Assembly (NCBI GenBank): GCA_016280915.1 | Contig: JAEEHQ010000036.1 | Span: 93,269-142,604 of the forward strand | Direction: 5' to 3' | From: Bacteroidales bacterium | GTDB taxonomy: Bacteria > Bacteroidota > Bacteroidia > Bacteroidales > P3 | DNA: 49,336 nt | In this document: piece after piece, positions 1 through 7,447 of the stretch | How positions within the stretch are numbered: the stretch's first letter is position 1 | Layout: every line of letters starts with the position of its first letter | Notes under the pieces: generated by a model | Told to the model about the DNA's origin: nothing | The model's input: the letters and a program-made list of their open reading frames with translations, nothing else | Databases searched by the model: none | Program-made: the position numbers and the translations under genes

Positions 1-180
1 GTCGCCATCCTAGAACAACTCAGTCCCGAAAGCAACCATATCATCCGCAAATGGGCCGCTGCCGGCATCCGTCCCGACAATGCTGCCCAGAGCCAGGCGT
101 TGTTGCAACTGTATAATAATTACTGCCAGCAGCACGACTGTCTCCGTTGTCAAATTGGTTATAAAGTTATTGTCCCATGA
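1..180 (+). CDS. C-terminal end of a DUF2851-like protein (partial)
   Basis: Reading frame 1 is open from the window edge to a TGA at 178-180, giving the last 59 residues of a protein that starts outside the window. The tail has a Leu/Gln-rich helix followed by an NNYC...CLRCQIG motif with three cysteines. From memory, this resembles the C-terminus of the Bacteroidetes family DUF2851, whose function is unknown. Its stop overlaps the murF-alr start in an ATGA arrangement, so the two genes are probably co-transcribed. The reading frame is secure; the family name is moderately sure. Confidence 0.55.
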   Translation, partial: VAILEQLSPESNHIIRKWAAAGIRPDNAAQSQALLQLYNNYCQQHDCLRCQIGYKVIVP

Positions 181-2678
181 AACCCAGTGAGATAACCACC
201 ATCTTTAAGGGCTCTTCTGCCCAAATCTGCGACCCCGCCAGCGAGGTCGACCAGCTCCTCACCGACAGTCGTCACACGGGTGATCTCAGCAGGAGCCTTT
301 TTTTTGCCATCCCCACCAAACGTAATACGGGCTGTCGCTACGTCTTCGACCTCTACCAGCGTGGTGTGCGCAATTTTGTGGTGCCAGCTGCCGATGTGCC
401 CGATGAGTTTCTACAGCAGTTTCAGCTCTGCACTACGGCTAACTTCTGGCAGGTTAAGGATGTGGTCCGTGCCCTTCAACAGATGGCAGCCTATCACCGT
501 CGGCAATATGATATTCCGGTGGTCGGCATCACGGGTTCTAATGGCAAGACCATCGTCAAGGACTGGATTGTCCAGATGGTGGGCGAATCACGCCGCCTTG
601 TCTTTTCTCCCCGTAGCTATAATTCTCAGATAGGTGTCCCCCTGTCGGTGTGGCAGATGAATGCCGAACATCAGCTGGCTGTCTTCGAGGCAGGTATCTC
701 TCAGGCGGGTGAGATGGACTACCTTCGTGAAGTTATCCAACCTTCTATCGGAATTTTTACCAATATTGGTCAGGCCCATGACGAGAACTTCCTCACTCGT
801 TCCCAAAAGATTGCTGAGAAGCTCCAGCTCTTCCTCCATTGTCAGGTGTTGATTTATTGCACCGACCATAAGGCTGTCCATTCTGCCATCGTCTCGCAGG
901 AGGCATTTCGTCAAGTGCGCCGTTTTACATGGGGCATGGGAGAGGAAAACGACATCCAGCTCCTTGATACCCAGGTGCGTGAAAACGACACGGTGCTATC
1001 GGTCAGCTATCTGCAGAAAACGTATTCGTTCGTCATTCCTTTTGTTGACCGTGCTTCGGCCGAAAATGCCATGCATTGCATAGCCCTACTCTTTTACTTG
1101 GGCTTCGATGCCGATTTCATCGCCCAGGGCTGCACTCACTTGGCTCCTGTGGCCATGCGCCTGGAGATGAAGGAAGCACTCAACGACAGTCTATTGGTCA
1201 ACGATAGCTACAGTCTCGACCTCAACTCGCTCACCATCGCCCTCGACTATGTGTTGCATGAAAGGCAGCATCATAACAAAACGCTCATCATGAGCGATAT
1301 ACTGCAAGCCGGCATTTCTGATGATGAACTCTATACGCAAGTGGCAGGTCTCATCCTGCAACACGGCATCACGCGGTTTATTGGTATCGGTAGCGCACTC
1401 CAGCGTCATGCAGCGCTCTTTTCTTCCGTTAATGCCATCTTTTATCCCTCCACCGAGGAGTTCCTTCACCAGTTCGATTTCGACACTTTCTCTCATGAGA
1501 CCATCTTGTTGAAGGGTGCCCGCCTCTTCCATTTCGAGGACATCGCCAAGCTCCTCCAGCGTCGCAGCCACCAGACCGTCATGGAGGTCAACCTCAATAA
1601 CTTAATCTCCAATCTCAATTACTATCGTTCGCTCATTCGTCCCACCACCAAACTTATGGCTATGGTCAAAGCCGCCAGCTATGGCGCTGGCAAGGTCGAG
1701 GTTGCCAATGCCCTGCAGTTCAACCATGTCGACTACCTCACCGTGGCCTATTCCGACGAGGGTGTGGACCTCCGCCGCAACGGCATCACATTGCCTATCA
1801 TGGTCATGAACCCCGAAGAGGAAAGCTTCGACGATATTATCCGCTACCGTCTTGAGCCGGATATCTATTCCTTCCGCATCTTCGAGTCCTTCTCAGCTGC
1901 GGTACGCTCAATGGGCCAAGAGGGCCAGAAAGTACCTGTCCATGTCGAGTTCGATACAGGTATGCACCGACTGGGCTTCTCTGGTGATGATATTCCCATG
2001 TTGGTGGAGCGTTTCAGCAGCCCCGACTGTGTCTTGACGGTGCGCTCTATTTTCTCCCATTTTGCCTGTGCCGACAACCCGTCCGAGGATGCTTTCACAC
2101 ATCTTCAGATAGACCGTTTCACCAGTTGGAGTGCCCAACTCAAGTCATCTTTGGGCGACGAGGGTATACTCCGCCACATACTCAACTCCTCCGGAATCGC
2201 CCGTTTCCCCGAGGCACAGCTTGACATGGTGCGTCTCGGTATTGGTCTCTATGGTATCGCTCCCGAGCCCGAAGTACAGCAACAGCTGAAACCTGTCAGC
2301 CAGTTGAAAACCAAAATATCACAGATTAAGGAAATACCCGCAGGTGATTCGGTGGGTTACAACCGTCGTTGGATTGCCAAGCGCCCCTCGCGCATTGCCA
2401 TCATCTCCATTGGTTATGCCGACGGCCTCAACCGCCATCTGGGGTATGAGAACGGGCGTGTGGTGGTCAATGGTTGCCAAGTGCCCATTATCGGCAGCAT
2501 CTGCATGGATATGTGTTTTCTTGATGTCACCGATGTTCCTTGTGTCGAAGGCGATGATGTCATCATCTTTGGTGACTCCGACCTTCTCCAGCAAATTTCT
2601 CGTGCAGCAGGTACCATCCCCTACGAGATTCTCACCTCTGTCTCCCCCCGCGTCAAACGAGTCTACTACGAAGAGTAG
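177..2678 (+). CDS. murF-alr: Bifunctional MurF (UDP-MurNAc-tripeptide--D-Ala-D-Ala ligase) / alanine racemase
   Basis: An 833-residue cytoplasmic enzyme for two linked steps of peptidoglycan synthesis: PLP-dependent conversion of L-Ala to D-Ala, and ATP-dependent addition of D-Ala-D-Ala to UDP-MurNAc-tripeptide. The MurF half (about 1-455) carries the Mur ligase P-loop GITGSNGKT at 117-125. The alanine racemase half (about 465-833) carries the PLP lysine K498 in MVKAASYG, the expected catalytic tyrosine Y728 in VGYNRRW, and the conserved YADGLNR. Fusion of these enzymes is well known in Bacteroidetes and supports the taxonomic placement. The ATG overlaps the TGA of the upstream gene, which suggests translational coupling. 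Both halves look intact. Confidence 0.96.
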   Translation: MKPSEITTIFKGSSAQICDPASEVDQLLTDSRHTGDLSRSLFFAIPTKRNTGCRYVFDLYQRGVRNFVVPAADVPDEFLQQFQLCTTANFWQVKDVVRALQQMAAYHRRQYDIPVVGITGSNGKTIVKDWIVQMVGESRRLVFSPRSYNSQIGVPLSVWQMNAEHQLAVFEAGISQAGEMDYLREVIQPSIGIFTNIGQAHDENFLTRSQKIAEKLQLFLHCQVLIYCTDHKAVHSAIVSQEAFRQVRRFTWGMGEENDIQLLDTQVRENDTVLSVSYLQKTYSFVIPFVDRASAENAMHCIALLFYLGFDADFIAQGCTHLAPVAMRLEMKEALNDSLLVNDSYSLDLNSLTIALDYVLHERQHHNKTLIMSDILQAGISDDELYTQVAGLILQHGITRFIGIGSALQRHAALFSSVNAIFYPSTEEFLHQFDFDTFSHETILLKGARLFHFEDIAKLLQRRSHQTVMEVNLNNLISNLNYYRSLIRPTTKLMAMVKAASYGAGKVEVANALQFNHVDYLTVAYSDEGVDLRRNGITLPIMVMNPEEESFDDIIRYRLEPDIYSFRIFESFSAAVRSMGQEGQKVPVHVEFDTGMHRLGFSGDDIPMLVERFSSPDCVLTVRSIFSHFACADNPSEDAFTHLQIDRFTSWSAQLKSSLGDEGILRHILNSSGIARFPEAQLDMVRLGIGLYGIAPEPEVQQQLKPVSQLKTKISQIKEIPAGDSVGYNRRWIAKRPSRIAIISIGYADGLNRHLGYENGRVVVNGCQVPIIGSICMDMCFLDVTDVPCVEGDDVIIFGDSDLLQQISRAAGTIPYEILTSVSPRVKRVYYEE

Positions 2679-2760
2679 CGCGCCGGTTTACGTTCCTTTT
2701 GTACACGTACACACCGAACATTACTAACTAATACGGTAACTAACATAATTATTAGCGTCT

Positions 2761-3441
2761 ATGAAACAATATGCAAGATTTGTAGCATCCCTATTGCTAC
2801 TTTTTGTTATGGTTTCTTTCTCGGTCAGCTGCGAGAGAGAAAAAGACCCGAGTACCAATGACTGGGTCGATCTCGGCTTACCGTCTGGCCTGATGTGGGC
2901 AACGCGCAATGTGGGCGCCACCTCGCCGGAGGACTACGGAGACTATTTTGCATGGGGCGAGACTAGCCACAAGAGTGTTTACGACTGGAGCACCTACCGC
3001 TATTGCAATGGGGACAGGGACCAGCTCACCAAATACTGCAACGATTCTAATGATGGCTACAATGGTTATACCGACAACCTAATCTACCTGCAGCCCGGCG
3101 ACGATGCCGCCACTGCCAACTACGGTGGGCGCACCCCCACTAAGTATGAATGGAATGAGATGGTGGCCAACACCACCAGCCATTGGACTACGCAGAACGG
3201 TGTGAACGGTCTCCTTTTCAAAGGACAAAACGGCAACAGTCTATTTATACCTGCTGCCGGCAGCCGTTGGGACAGCACGCTCAGTCTCGACGGCAGCACC
3301 GGCAACTACTGGTCTAGTGCGCTCGTCACCACCTTTGCTCCGAGCAACGCGTGGGACTTCTGCTTCGATTCGGGCGGCCGTAGCATGAATCAAAGCAGCC
3401 GCAACAACGGTCACTCTGTCCGTGCCGTGCGTCAGCACTAA
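2761..3441 (+). CDS. FISUMP-like secreted lipoprotein
   Basis: A 226-residue protein with a lipoprotein signal peptide (hydrophobic run, then SVSC with Cys24 as likely lipidation site). The mature part begins WVDLGLPSGLMWATRNVGA and continues with GRTPTKYEWNEM, FIPAAGSR, GNYWSS and a closing GHSVRAVR. This series of motifs is typical of FISUMP-like proteins ('Fibrobacter succinogenes major paralogous domain'), which are abundant in Bacteroidales and presumed surface-exposed; their function is not established. A strong terminator follows, so it is probably monocistronic. A second member of this general type is at 45164-45964. Confidence 0.8.
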   Translation: MKQYARFVASLLLLFVMVSFSVSCEREKDPSTNDWVDLGLPSGLMWATRNVGATSPEDYGDYFAWGETSHKSVYDWSTYRYCNGDRDQLTKYCNDSNDGYNGYTDNLIYLQPGDDAATANYGGRTPTKYEWNEMVANTTSHWTTQNGVNGLLFKGQNGNSLFIPAAGSRWDSTLSLDGSTGNYWSSALVTTFAPSNAWDFCFDSGGRSMNQSSRNNGHSVRAVRQH

Positions 3442-3471
3442 GACCTTTTCACCATCTCGCACGGGCAATGA

Positions 3472-3526
3472 AAAAGAGGGCTTGCGTGTGCAGCACTGCA
3501 GTGCGCTACACCGCCAGCCCTCTTTT
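3472..3526 (+). terminator. Strong hairpin terminator after the FISUMP-like lipoprotein gene
   Basis: Perfect 11-bp stem AAAAGAGGGCT (3472-3482) and AGCCCTCTTTT (3516-3526). The 33-base interior can also fold imperfectly around GCAGCACTGCAGTGCGC. The A-run before and T-run after make it potentially bidirectional. Confidence 0.85.
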
Positions 3527-3778
3527 CCTGTAACTGATTTGGCCAGCATAAATATAGCCTCTTTAAATACCTCATAGAGAGTATTCACTAACTATTTGGG
3601 AGTGCATTAAATGATTGCGGAAACACTATGATTCTGCAAAAAAAACAACTTCCAAAAAACGCCTTGAAAGGGCAAATACTGATACAGCTGTAGGCAACGC
3701 CTACAGAAAACCAGTAAGATACAAAAATGCCTTCTAAGGGCAAAACATAAAAACATTTTTTTGTACTCACCAAAAGAT
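3527..3778. other. AT-rich intergenic stretch with small repeated hairpins
   Basis: No convincing gene. Two similar short hairpin-like segments occur at about 3655-3676 (AACGCCTTGAAAGGGCAAA) and 3722-3744 (AATGCCTTCTAAGGGCAAA). Between them lies a perfect 8-bp stem, CTGTAGGC-AAC-GCCTACAG, near 3689-3707. This may be a decayed repeat or the leader of the downstream promoter region; I cannot assign a role. Confidence 0.5.
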
Positions 3779-3809
3779 TTTGCGGTATCAATTTTTTGTC
3801 GTATTTTTG
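3779..3809 (+). promoter_or_regulatory. Bacteroidetes-type promoter for the GNAT gene
   Basis: TTTG (3779-3782), 19 bp, then TATTTTTG (3802-3809), matching the known Bacteroidetes -33/-7 consensus TTTG...TAnnTTTG. It lies about 65 bp before the likely ATG at 3875. Confidence 0.7.
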
Positions 3810-3874
3810 CACTCCTGCAAATAGATGATTTCTAGTTGATAATATTGGTTGTATCAGTTTATTACACTTGCCCT

Positions 3875-4162
3875 ATGGAATACATTACAGAATCGAACCG
3901 AATCAGCCTCATAGTGGAGGGCGAGGAGGTGGCCGAGGTCACTTTCCCCGAGACATCCCGAGGGGTCTTTACCATCACCCACACCTACGTCGACGACCGT
4001 ATGCGGGGGCGGGGCATCGCCTCCGAATTGGTGCGCCGCGCCGTGGAGGAGATCGAACGGCGGGGTGGGAGAGTGGAGGCCACCTGCAGCTATGCCTTGC
4101 TGTGGCTGGCCCGCAACCGCGGATGCGAAATCACCAGCCCGCTGAGCTGTCCAATCCCCTAG
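3875..4162 (+). CDS. Small GNAT-family N-acetyltransferase (YjdJ-like)
   Basis: A 95-residue protein. The segment FTITHTYVDDRMRGRGIASELVRRAVEEI contains the acetyl-CoA-binding R-G-x-G-x-A pattern (MRGRGIAS) followed by the typical helix, and a later CSYALLWLARN matches the end of compact YjdJ/acyltransferase-CG proteins. These consist of little more than the CoA-binding core, and their substrates are mostly unknown. I chose ATG 3875 (MEYITESN) over the in-frame ATG at 3836, because the extra 13 residues are hydrophobic and untypical of the family. Probably monocistronic. Confidence 0.8.
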   Translation: MEYITESNRISLIVEGEEVAEVTFPETSRGVFTITHTYVDDRMRGRGIASELVRRAVEEIERRGGRVEATCSYALLWLARNRGCEITSPLSCPIP

Positions 4163-4229
4163 GCCCCAACTTCTTTCCGCCTACCAGTAAAGGCCCGCCA
4201 ACCCCCTTCGCTGTAGTCCTATCCCTGCC

Positions 4230-4255
4230 CTTTGGCAAAAAAAATTTTGCCAAAG
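4230..4255. terminator. Perfect inverted repeat between the GNAT and hemerythrin genes
   Basis: CTTTGGCAAAA (4230-4240), loop AAAA, TTTTGCCAAAG (4245-4255): a perfect 11-bp stem. It could end GNAT transcription, but no T-tract follows directly (the T-run begins at 4270), so an operator for the downstream operon is an alternative. Confidence 0.5.
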
Positions 4256-4280
4256 GAGGTGCCAATCCGTTTTTTTTGTG

Positions 4281-4288
4281 TATATTTG
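4281..4288 (+). promoter_or_regulatory. -7 promoter element directly before the hemerythrin start codon
   Basis: TATATTTG matches the Bacteroidetes -7 box TAnnTTTG and ends 4 bases before the ATG at 4293. Transcription would begin at or next to the A of the ATG, predicting a leaderless mRNA. No good TTTG is seen at the expected -33 spacing. Confidence 0.5.
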
Positions 4289-4292
4289 CAGC

Positions 4293-4985
4293 ATGAAAAA
4301 TGTTTTTTTTACTAGTCGGATGAAGATGGCCGACGTGATAGCCGCCAACCACAACCTCATACTTGTCATGCCTCGGCTTGGCATACCTCTGGGTTTTGGC
4401 GAACAGAGCGTTCAGGAGGTTTGCGACCATTATAAGATGCCTGTCGATTTTGTCCTTCTCATCTTTAATGTCTATACCTTCGACGACTATAATCCCGACG
4501 ATAACATACTCAACCAGACATCGCTTCAGCATCTCGTGCCTTATCTTATGACCTCCCATCAGTACTATGTCAATGAGCGTCTTCCGCATATAGAACGCCA
4601 TCTTATCCGTGTGGCACAACATGCCGGCGAGCGCTATGGTACGATACTCAAGACCTTCTTCTCCGACTATGAGAAAGAAGTCCTTGAACATTTTGCCGCT
4701 GAGGAACACGAGGTCTTCCCCTATCTCCACCAGCTCCTTGCAGGGAATCGTGATGACAGGATGGTGGTAGCGCACTTTGTTGACCATCACGCCGATTTGG
4801 TCGACAAGCTCACCGACCTTACGCAGATAGTATACAAGTATCTCCCGGGTGAGACAATGACCGAGGAACTCAACGAGCTGGTTTTTGGTATCCTGCAGCT
4901 TTCTTCTGATTTGCAGAAACATGCCAAGCTGGAAGAGAAAGTCCTCATGCCCTACATCATGCAGTTGGAAAGGAGTCTGACATGA
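4293..4985 (+). CDS. Hemerythrin-like (HHE) domain protein
   Basis: A 230-residue cytoplasmic protein. The central and C-terminal part is a hemerythrin-type four-helix bundle with the expected spaced His/Glu ligands: YVNERLPHIERH, HFAAEEHEVFPYLH, HFVDHHADLVDK and HAKLEEKVLMPYI. The family binds a di-iron site and includes RIC/YtfE-type proteins linked to nitric oxide and oxidative damage; which role applies here is not shown. The N-terminal ~90 residues lack the cysteine motif of full RIC proteins. The start is ATG 4293; an in-frame GTG at 4278 lies before the -7 box and is unlikely. The stop overlaps the start of the LuxR-type regulator (ATGA), so the two form an operon. Confidence 0.85.
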   Translation: MKNVFFTSRMKMADVIAANHNLILVMPRLGIPLGFGEQSVQEVCDHYKMPVDFVLLIFNVYTFDDYNPDDNILNQTSLQHLVPYLMTSHQYYVNERLPHIERHLIRVAQHAGERYGTILKTFFSDYEKEVLEHFAAEEHEVFPYLHQLLAGNRDDRMVVAHFVDHHADLVDKLTDLTQIVYKYLPGETMTEELNELVFGILQLSSDLQKHAKLEEKVLMPYIMQLERSLT

Positions 4986-5557
4986 AGCCCAAGCTCAATG
5001 TGCTCATTGCCGAGCCATCCGACATCATCCGCCAAGGGCTTATGTCGCTCATCGGCGACGAGGAGTTTGCCTTCTTAGCACCCCTACGTGACCTCTCTAC
5101 GGACCTTCCCCAGCGTATTCCCCATCTGCAGCCAGACATCTTCATACTAAATCCGACTCTGCTGCAGTCGCCCGCCAAGATGCAACTTGCGGCTATCTCG
5201 CAGGCTCGCCCCCAGATGGCTATAGTGGCTTTGGTTTATCAGTATATTGAACCTCAACTCATGCAGTCTTTTAAGACCATTATCGACATCCGTGAGCAAG
5301 GCAGCAAGGTGCCTCAGTTGCTACGTGAATGCTGCCAAAATGTCGACGACACAACCGAGGAAAACTACGATCTCAGCGACCGCGAGTCGGAAGTGTTGGT
5401 ACTGGTGGCCCAAGGCAACAGCAGTAAGGAGATTGCCGACAAACTCAATATTTCCATCCATACCGTTAACACCCACCGCAAAAACATTACCCACAAAACG
5501 GGCATCAAGTCGGTTGCGGGCTTGGCTGTCTATGCCATGCTGCATAATCTGGTATAA
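4982..5557 (+). CDS. LuxR/FixJ-type transcription regulator with a degenerate receiver domain
   Basis: A 191-residue DNA-binding protein. The C-terminal helix-turn-helix is clear (about 130-190): LSDRESEVLVLVAQGNSSKE, then IADKLNISIHTVNTHRKNI. The N-terminal ~115 residues look like a response-regulator receiver (NVLIAEPSDIIRQGL at the start), but the position expected for the phosphorylated Asp is Asn57 (DIFILNPTL) and the acidic pair is reduced to Glu-Pro. Ordinary phosphorelay control is therefore doubtful. It is translationally coupled to the hemerythrin gene, suggesting that the di-iron protein or its ligand informs the regulator; this is inference. No histidine kinase gene lies nearby. 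Confidence 0.87.
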   Translation: MKPKLNVLIAEPSDIIRQGLMSLIGDEEFAFLAPLRDLSTDLPQRIPHLQPDIFILNPTLLQSPAKMQLAAISQARPQMAIVALVYQYIEPQLMQSFKTIIDIREQGSKVPQLLRECCQNVDDTTEENYDLSDRESEVLVLVAQGNSSKEIADKLNISIHTVNTHRKNITHKTGIKSVAGLAVYAMLHNLV

Positions 5558-5628
5558 CTAAATTATTGACTTATTTATATTAAAAGCTGATTTTTAAGAA
5601 ATTCCACCAAAATCAAAATCTTGTCAAA

Positions 5629-6804
5629 ATGACCGATCGCCTCTGGAACGCCAATTACACCAAAGTATGGATTGCCAACTTCATGATATTCTTCTCTTTC
5701 ATGTTGTTGACGCCCCTGCTCCCCATTTATCTCAGCGAGCAGTTTGCTGCCAACAAAGACACCATTGGATGGGTCCTTTTTGGCTACTCTGTCATGGCGT
5801 TGGTGGCACGACTTTTTAGCGGTTTTATTGTTGACAGCTTTCCTCGTAAGATGGTGTTGCTAATCAGCTTCACCCTCTTCACCCTCTTTTTTGTAGGCTA
5901 TGTGGCTGCCGGCACCCTCATGCTCTTTGCCATTGTCAGGACGCTGCATGGCTTACCCTTCGGTTCCACTACCGTGGCCAATAGTACGGTGGCCATCGAC
6001 GTGTTGCCTTCCTCTCGTCGCACCGAGGGAATCGGTCTCTATGGCCTCAGCAACAATTTGGCTTCTGCCATCAGCCCCTCTATTGCCATCTGGATCTACA
6101 TGACTACCCATAATTTCAATATAATCTTTTGGTTGGCAATGGGTGTTGCCACGGTTGGCTTGCTTATCGACAGCACCGTCAAAACGCGCCCACGAGCAAA
6201 GGTGGAAGGCAAACAACCCATCTCCCTCGACCGATTCTTCCTTATTAAGGGCTGGAGCGAGGCCCTCACGATGGTTTGTTTCGCTTTCTCTTACGGTGTT
6301 ATGTCCACCTATGTTGCCATCTATGGCAAAGAACGTTTGGGCATCGGTGGGGGCTCCGGTCTTTTCTTTGCCCTTGTTTCCATTGGCCTGATTATCTCTC
6401 GTTTACAGGGAAATAAAGCCCTGCGTGAAGGCAGGATCGCCTACAATGCCTCCTTGGGCGTATGTGTTTCGTTGGTGGGGTATCTTGTTTTTGCCGCTGT
6501 GCCCAATATGGTGGGATATTATGGGGCTGCCCTGATTATTGGTTTGGGAAATGGACACATGTATCCTGCCTATCAGAATATGTTCATCAATTTGGCTCCC
6601 CATAGCCAGCGCGGCACCGCCAACAGTTCCATTTTGGTGGCTTGGGATATAGGAATGGGTATCGGCATCCTCTTGGGCGGCATCATAGCCGAGAACTATG
6701 GCTATACGATGGCCTTTTGGGTTGCTTGGCTGGTCAATCTTTTGGGGTTTCTTGGTTTTTGGCTTTATGTTAAGCACCACTATCTCAGCAACAGGCTGCG
6801 ATAG
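5629..6804 (+). CDS. Major facilitator superfamily transporter
   Basis: A 391-residue inner-membrane protein with about 12 hydrophobic segments. The MFS loop 2-3 motif appears as GFIVDSFPRKMVL (near 65-78). A second-half region has GNGHMYPAYQNMFINLAP and the RGTAN motif typical of drug- and arabinose-efflux-like MFS members. The substrate cannot be deduced. It starts 71 bp after the regulator gene on the same strand, so it could be part of that operon or a target of the regulator. No clear promoter was seen in the gap. Confidence 0.85.
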   Translation: MTDRLWNANYTKVWIANFMIFFSFMLLTPLLPIYLSEQFAANKDTIGWVLFGYSVMALVARLFSGFIVDSFPRKMVLLISFTLFTLFFVGYVAAGTLMLFAIVRTLHGLPFGSTTVANSTVAIDVLPSSRRTEGIGLYGLSNNLASAISPSIAIWIYMTTHNFNIIFWLAMGVATVGLLIDSTVKTRPRAKVEGKQPISLDRFFLIKGWSEALTMVCFAFSYGVMSTYVAIYGKERLGIGGGSGLFFALVSIGLIISRLQGNKALREGRIAYNASLGVCVSLVGYLVFAAVPNMVGYYGAALIIGLGNGHMYPAYQNMFINLAPHSQRGTANSSILVAWDIGMGIGILLGGIIAENYGYTMAFWVAWLVNLLGFLGFWLYVKHHYLSNRLR

Positions 6805-6944
6805 GATTATCTTTTAGCCACTCTCTTACTATCAGTAACAATACGTGTGGGTACGACTCTGTTTGAGTCGGCCAGTTGGTGTGTGATTGATGGTTGGTTG
6901 GCTGTAGTCAGACTGATTACTATTTATTGTACACAGTACAAATA

Positions 6945-6974
6945 TTGTTGTTTTGTTTTTTTTTTGTATTTTTG
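6945..6974 (+). promoter_or_regulatory. Bacteroidetes-type promoter for the small membrane protein gene
   Basis: TTG (6945-6947), 19 bp, TATTTTTG (6967-6974), about 46 bp before ATG 7021. The -33 element is partial; the -7 box is perfect. Confidence 0.6.
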
Positions 6975-7020
6975 CAATGCATTAAATATAAATTTTAATT
7001 AATATATTAGAAACAAAAAT

Positions 7021-7374
7021 ATGAGTGCTAATGCATTAGGCGTGATAGCCGCAGTCATTTTGTTGGCATCGTTTGTCCTACGGGGTGAGAAGAATATCCG
7101 TTTGGTCAACCTGGTGGGTTGTGTTTTTCTCGTTCTTTGGGCAGTTCGGTCAAATCCCACCAATTTCATTCTGGTCTTCATGGGCATAGCTATCATTCTT
7201 GTCCATCTTGTCCAATTCTGGCACATGATCAAGGAGGCCAAGTCGAAGCGTGAACTTGCCAAGGCCGAGGCCAAAGTGGCCGATGCCGAAGCCAAGGCTG
7301 CCGATGCTGAAGCCAAGGCTGCCACGGCCCAGGCGCGCATGGCCGAAATCCAGTCTTATCACGAAAAACAATAG
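7021..7374 (+). CDS. Small membrane protein with Ala-rich coiled-coil tail
   Basis: A 117-residue protein of unknown function. Residues about 3-70 form two or three transmembrane helices (LGVIAAVILLASFVL; LVNLVGCVFLVLWAV; FILVFMGIAIILVHLV), a layout like YgjV-type small membrane proteins. Residues about 75-112 repeat a seven-residue pattern (AKAEAKV, ADAEAKA, ADAEAKA, ATAQARM), predicting a cytoplasmic coiled coil. The repeat could vary in copy number by slippage. It has its own promoter. Confidence 0.75.
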   Translation: MSANALGVIAAVILLASFVLRGEKNIRLVNLVGCVFLVLWAVRSNPTNFILVFMGIAIILVHLVQFWHMIKEAKSKRELAKAEAKVADAEAKAADAEAKAATAQARMAEIQSYHEKQ

Positions 7375-7447
7375 TTGCATACTTTGTTTCGGATGCTTGT
7401 CAAATTGTATTAGTCCTTCATACTCACATCAATATCAACCCAACGTT

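Noticed and set aside
4278..4292. GTG start for the hemerythrin gene
   Set aside because: It precedes and overlaps the -7 box, so it would not be in the mRNA; ATG 4293 fits better.
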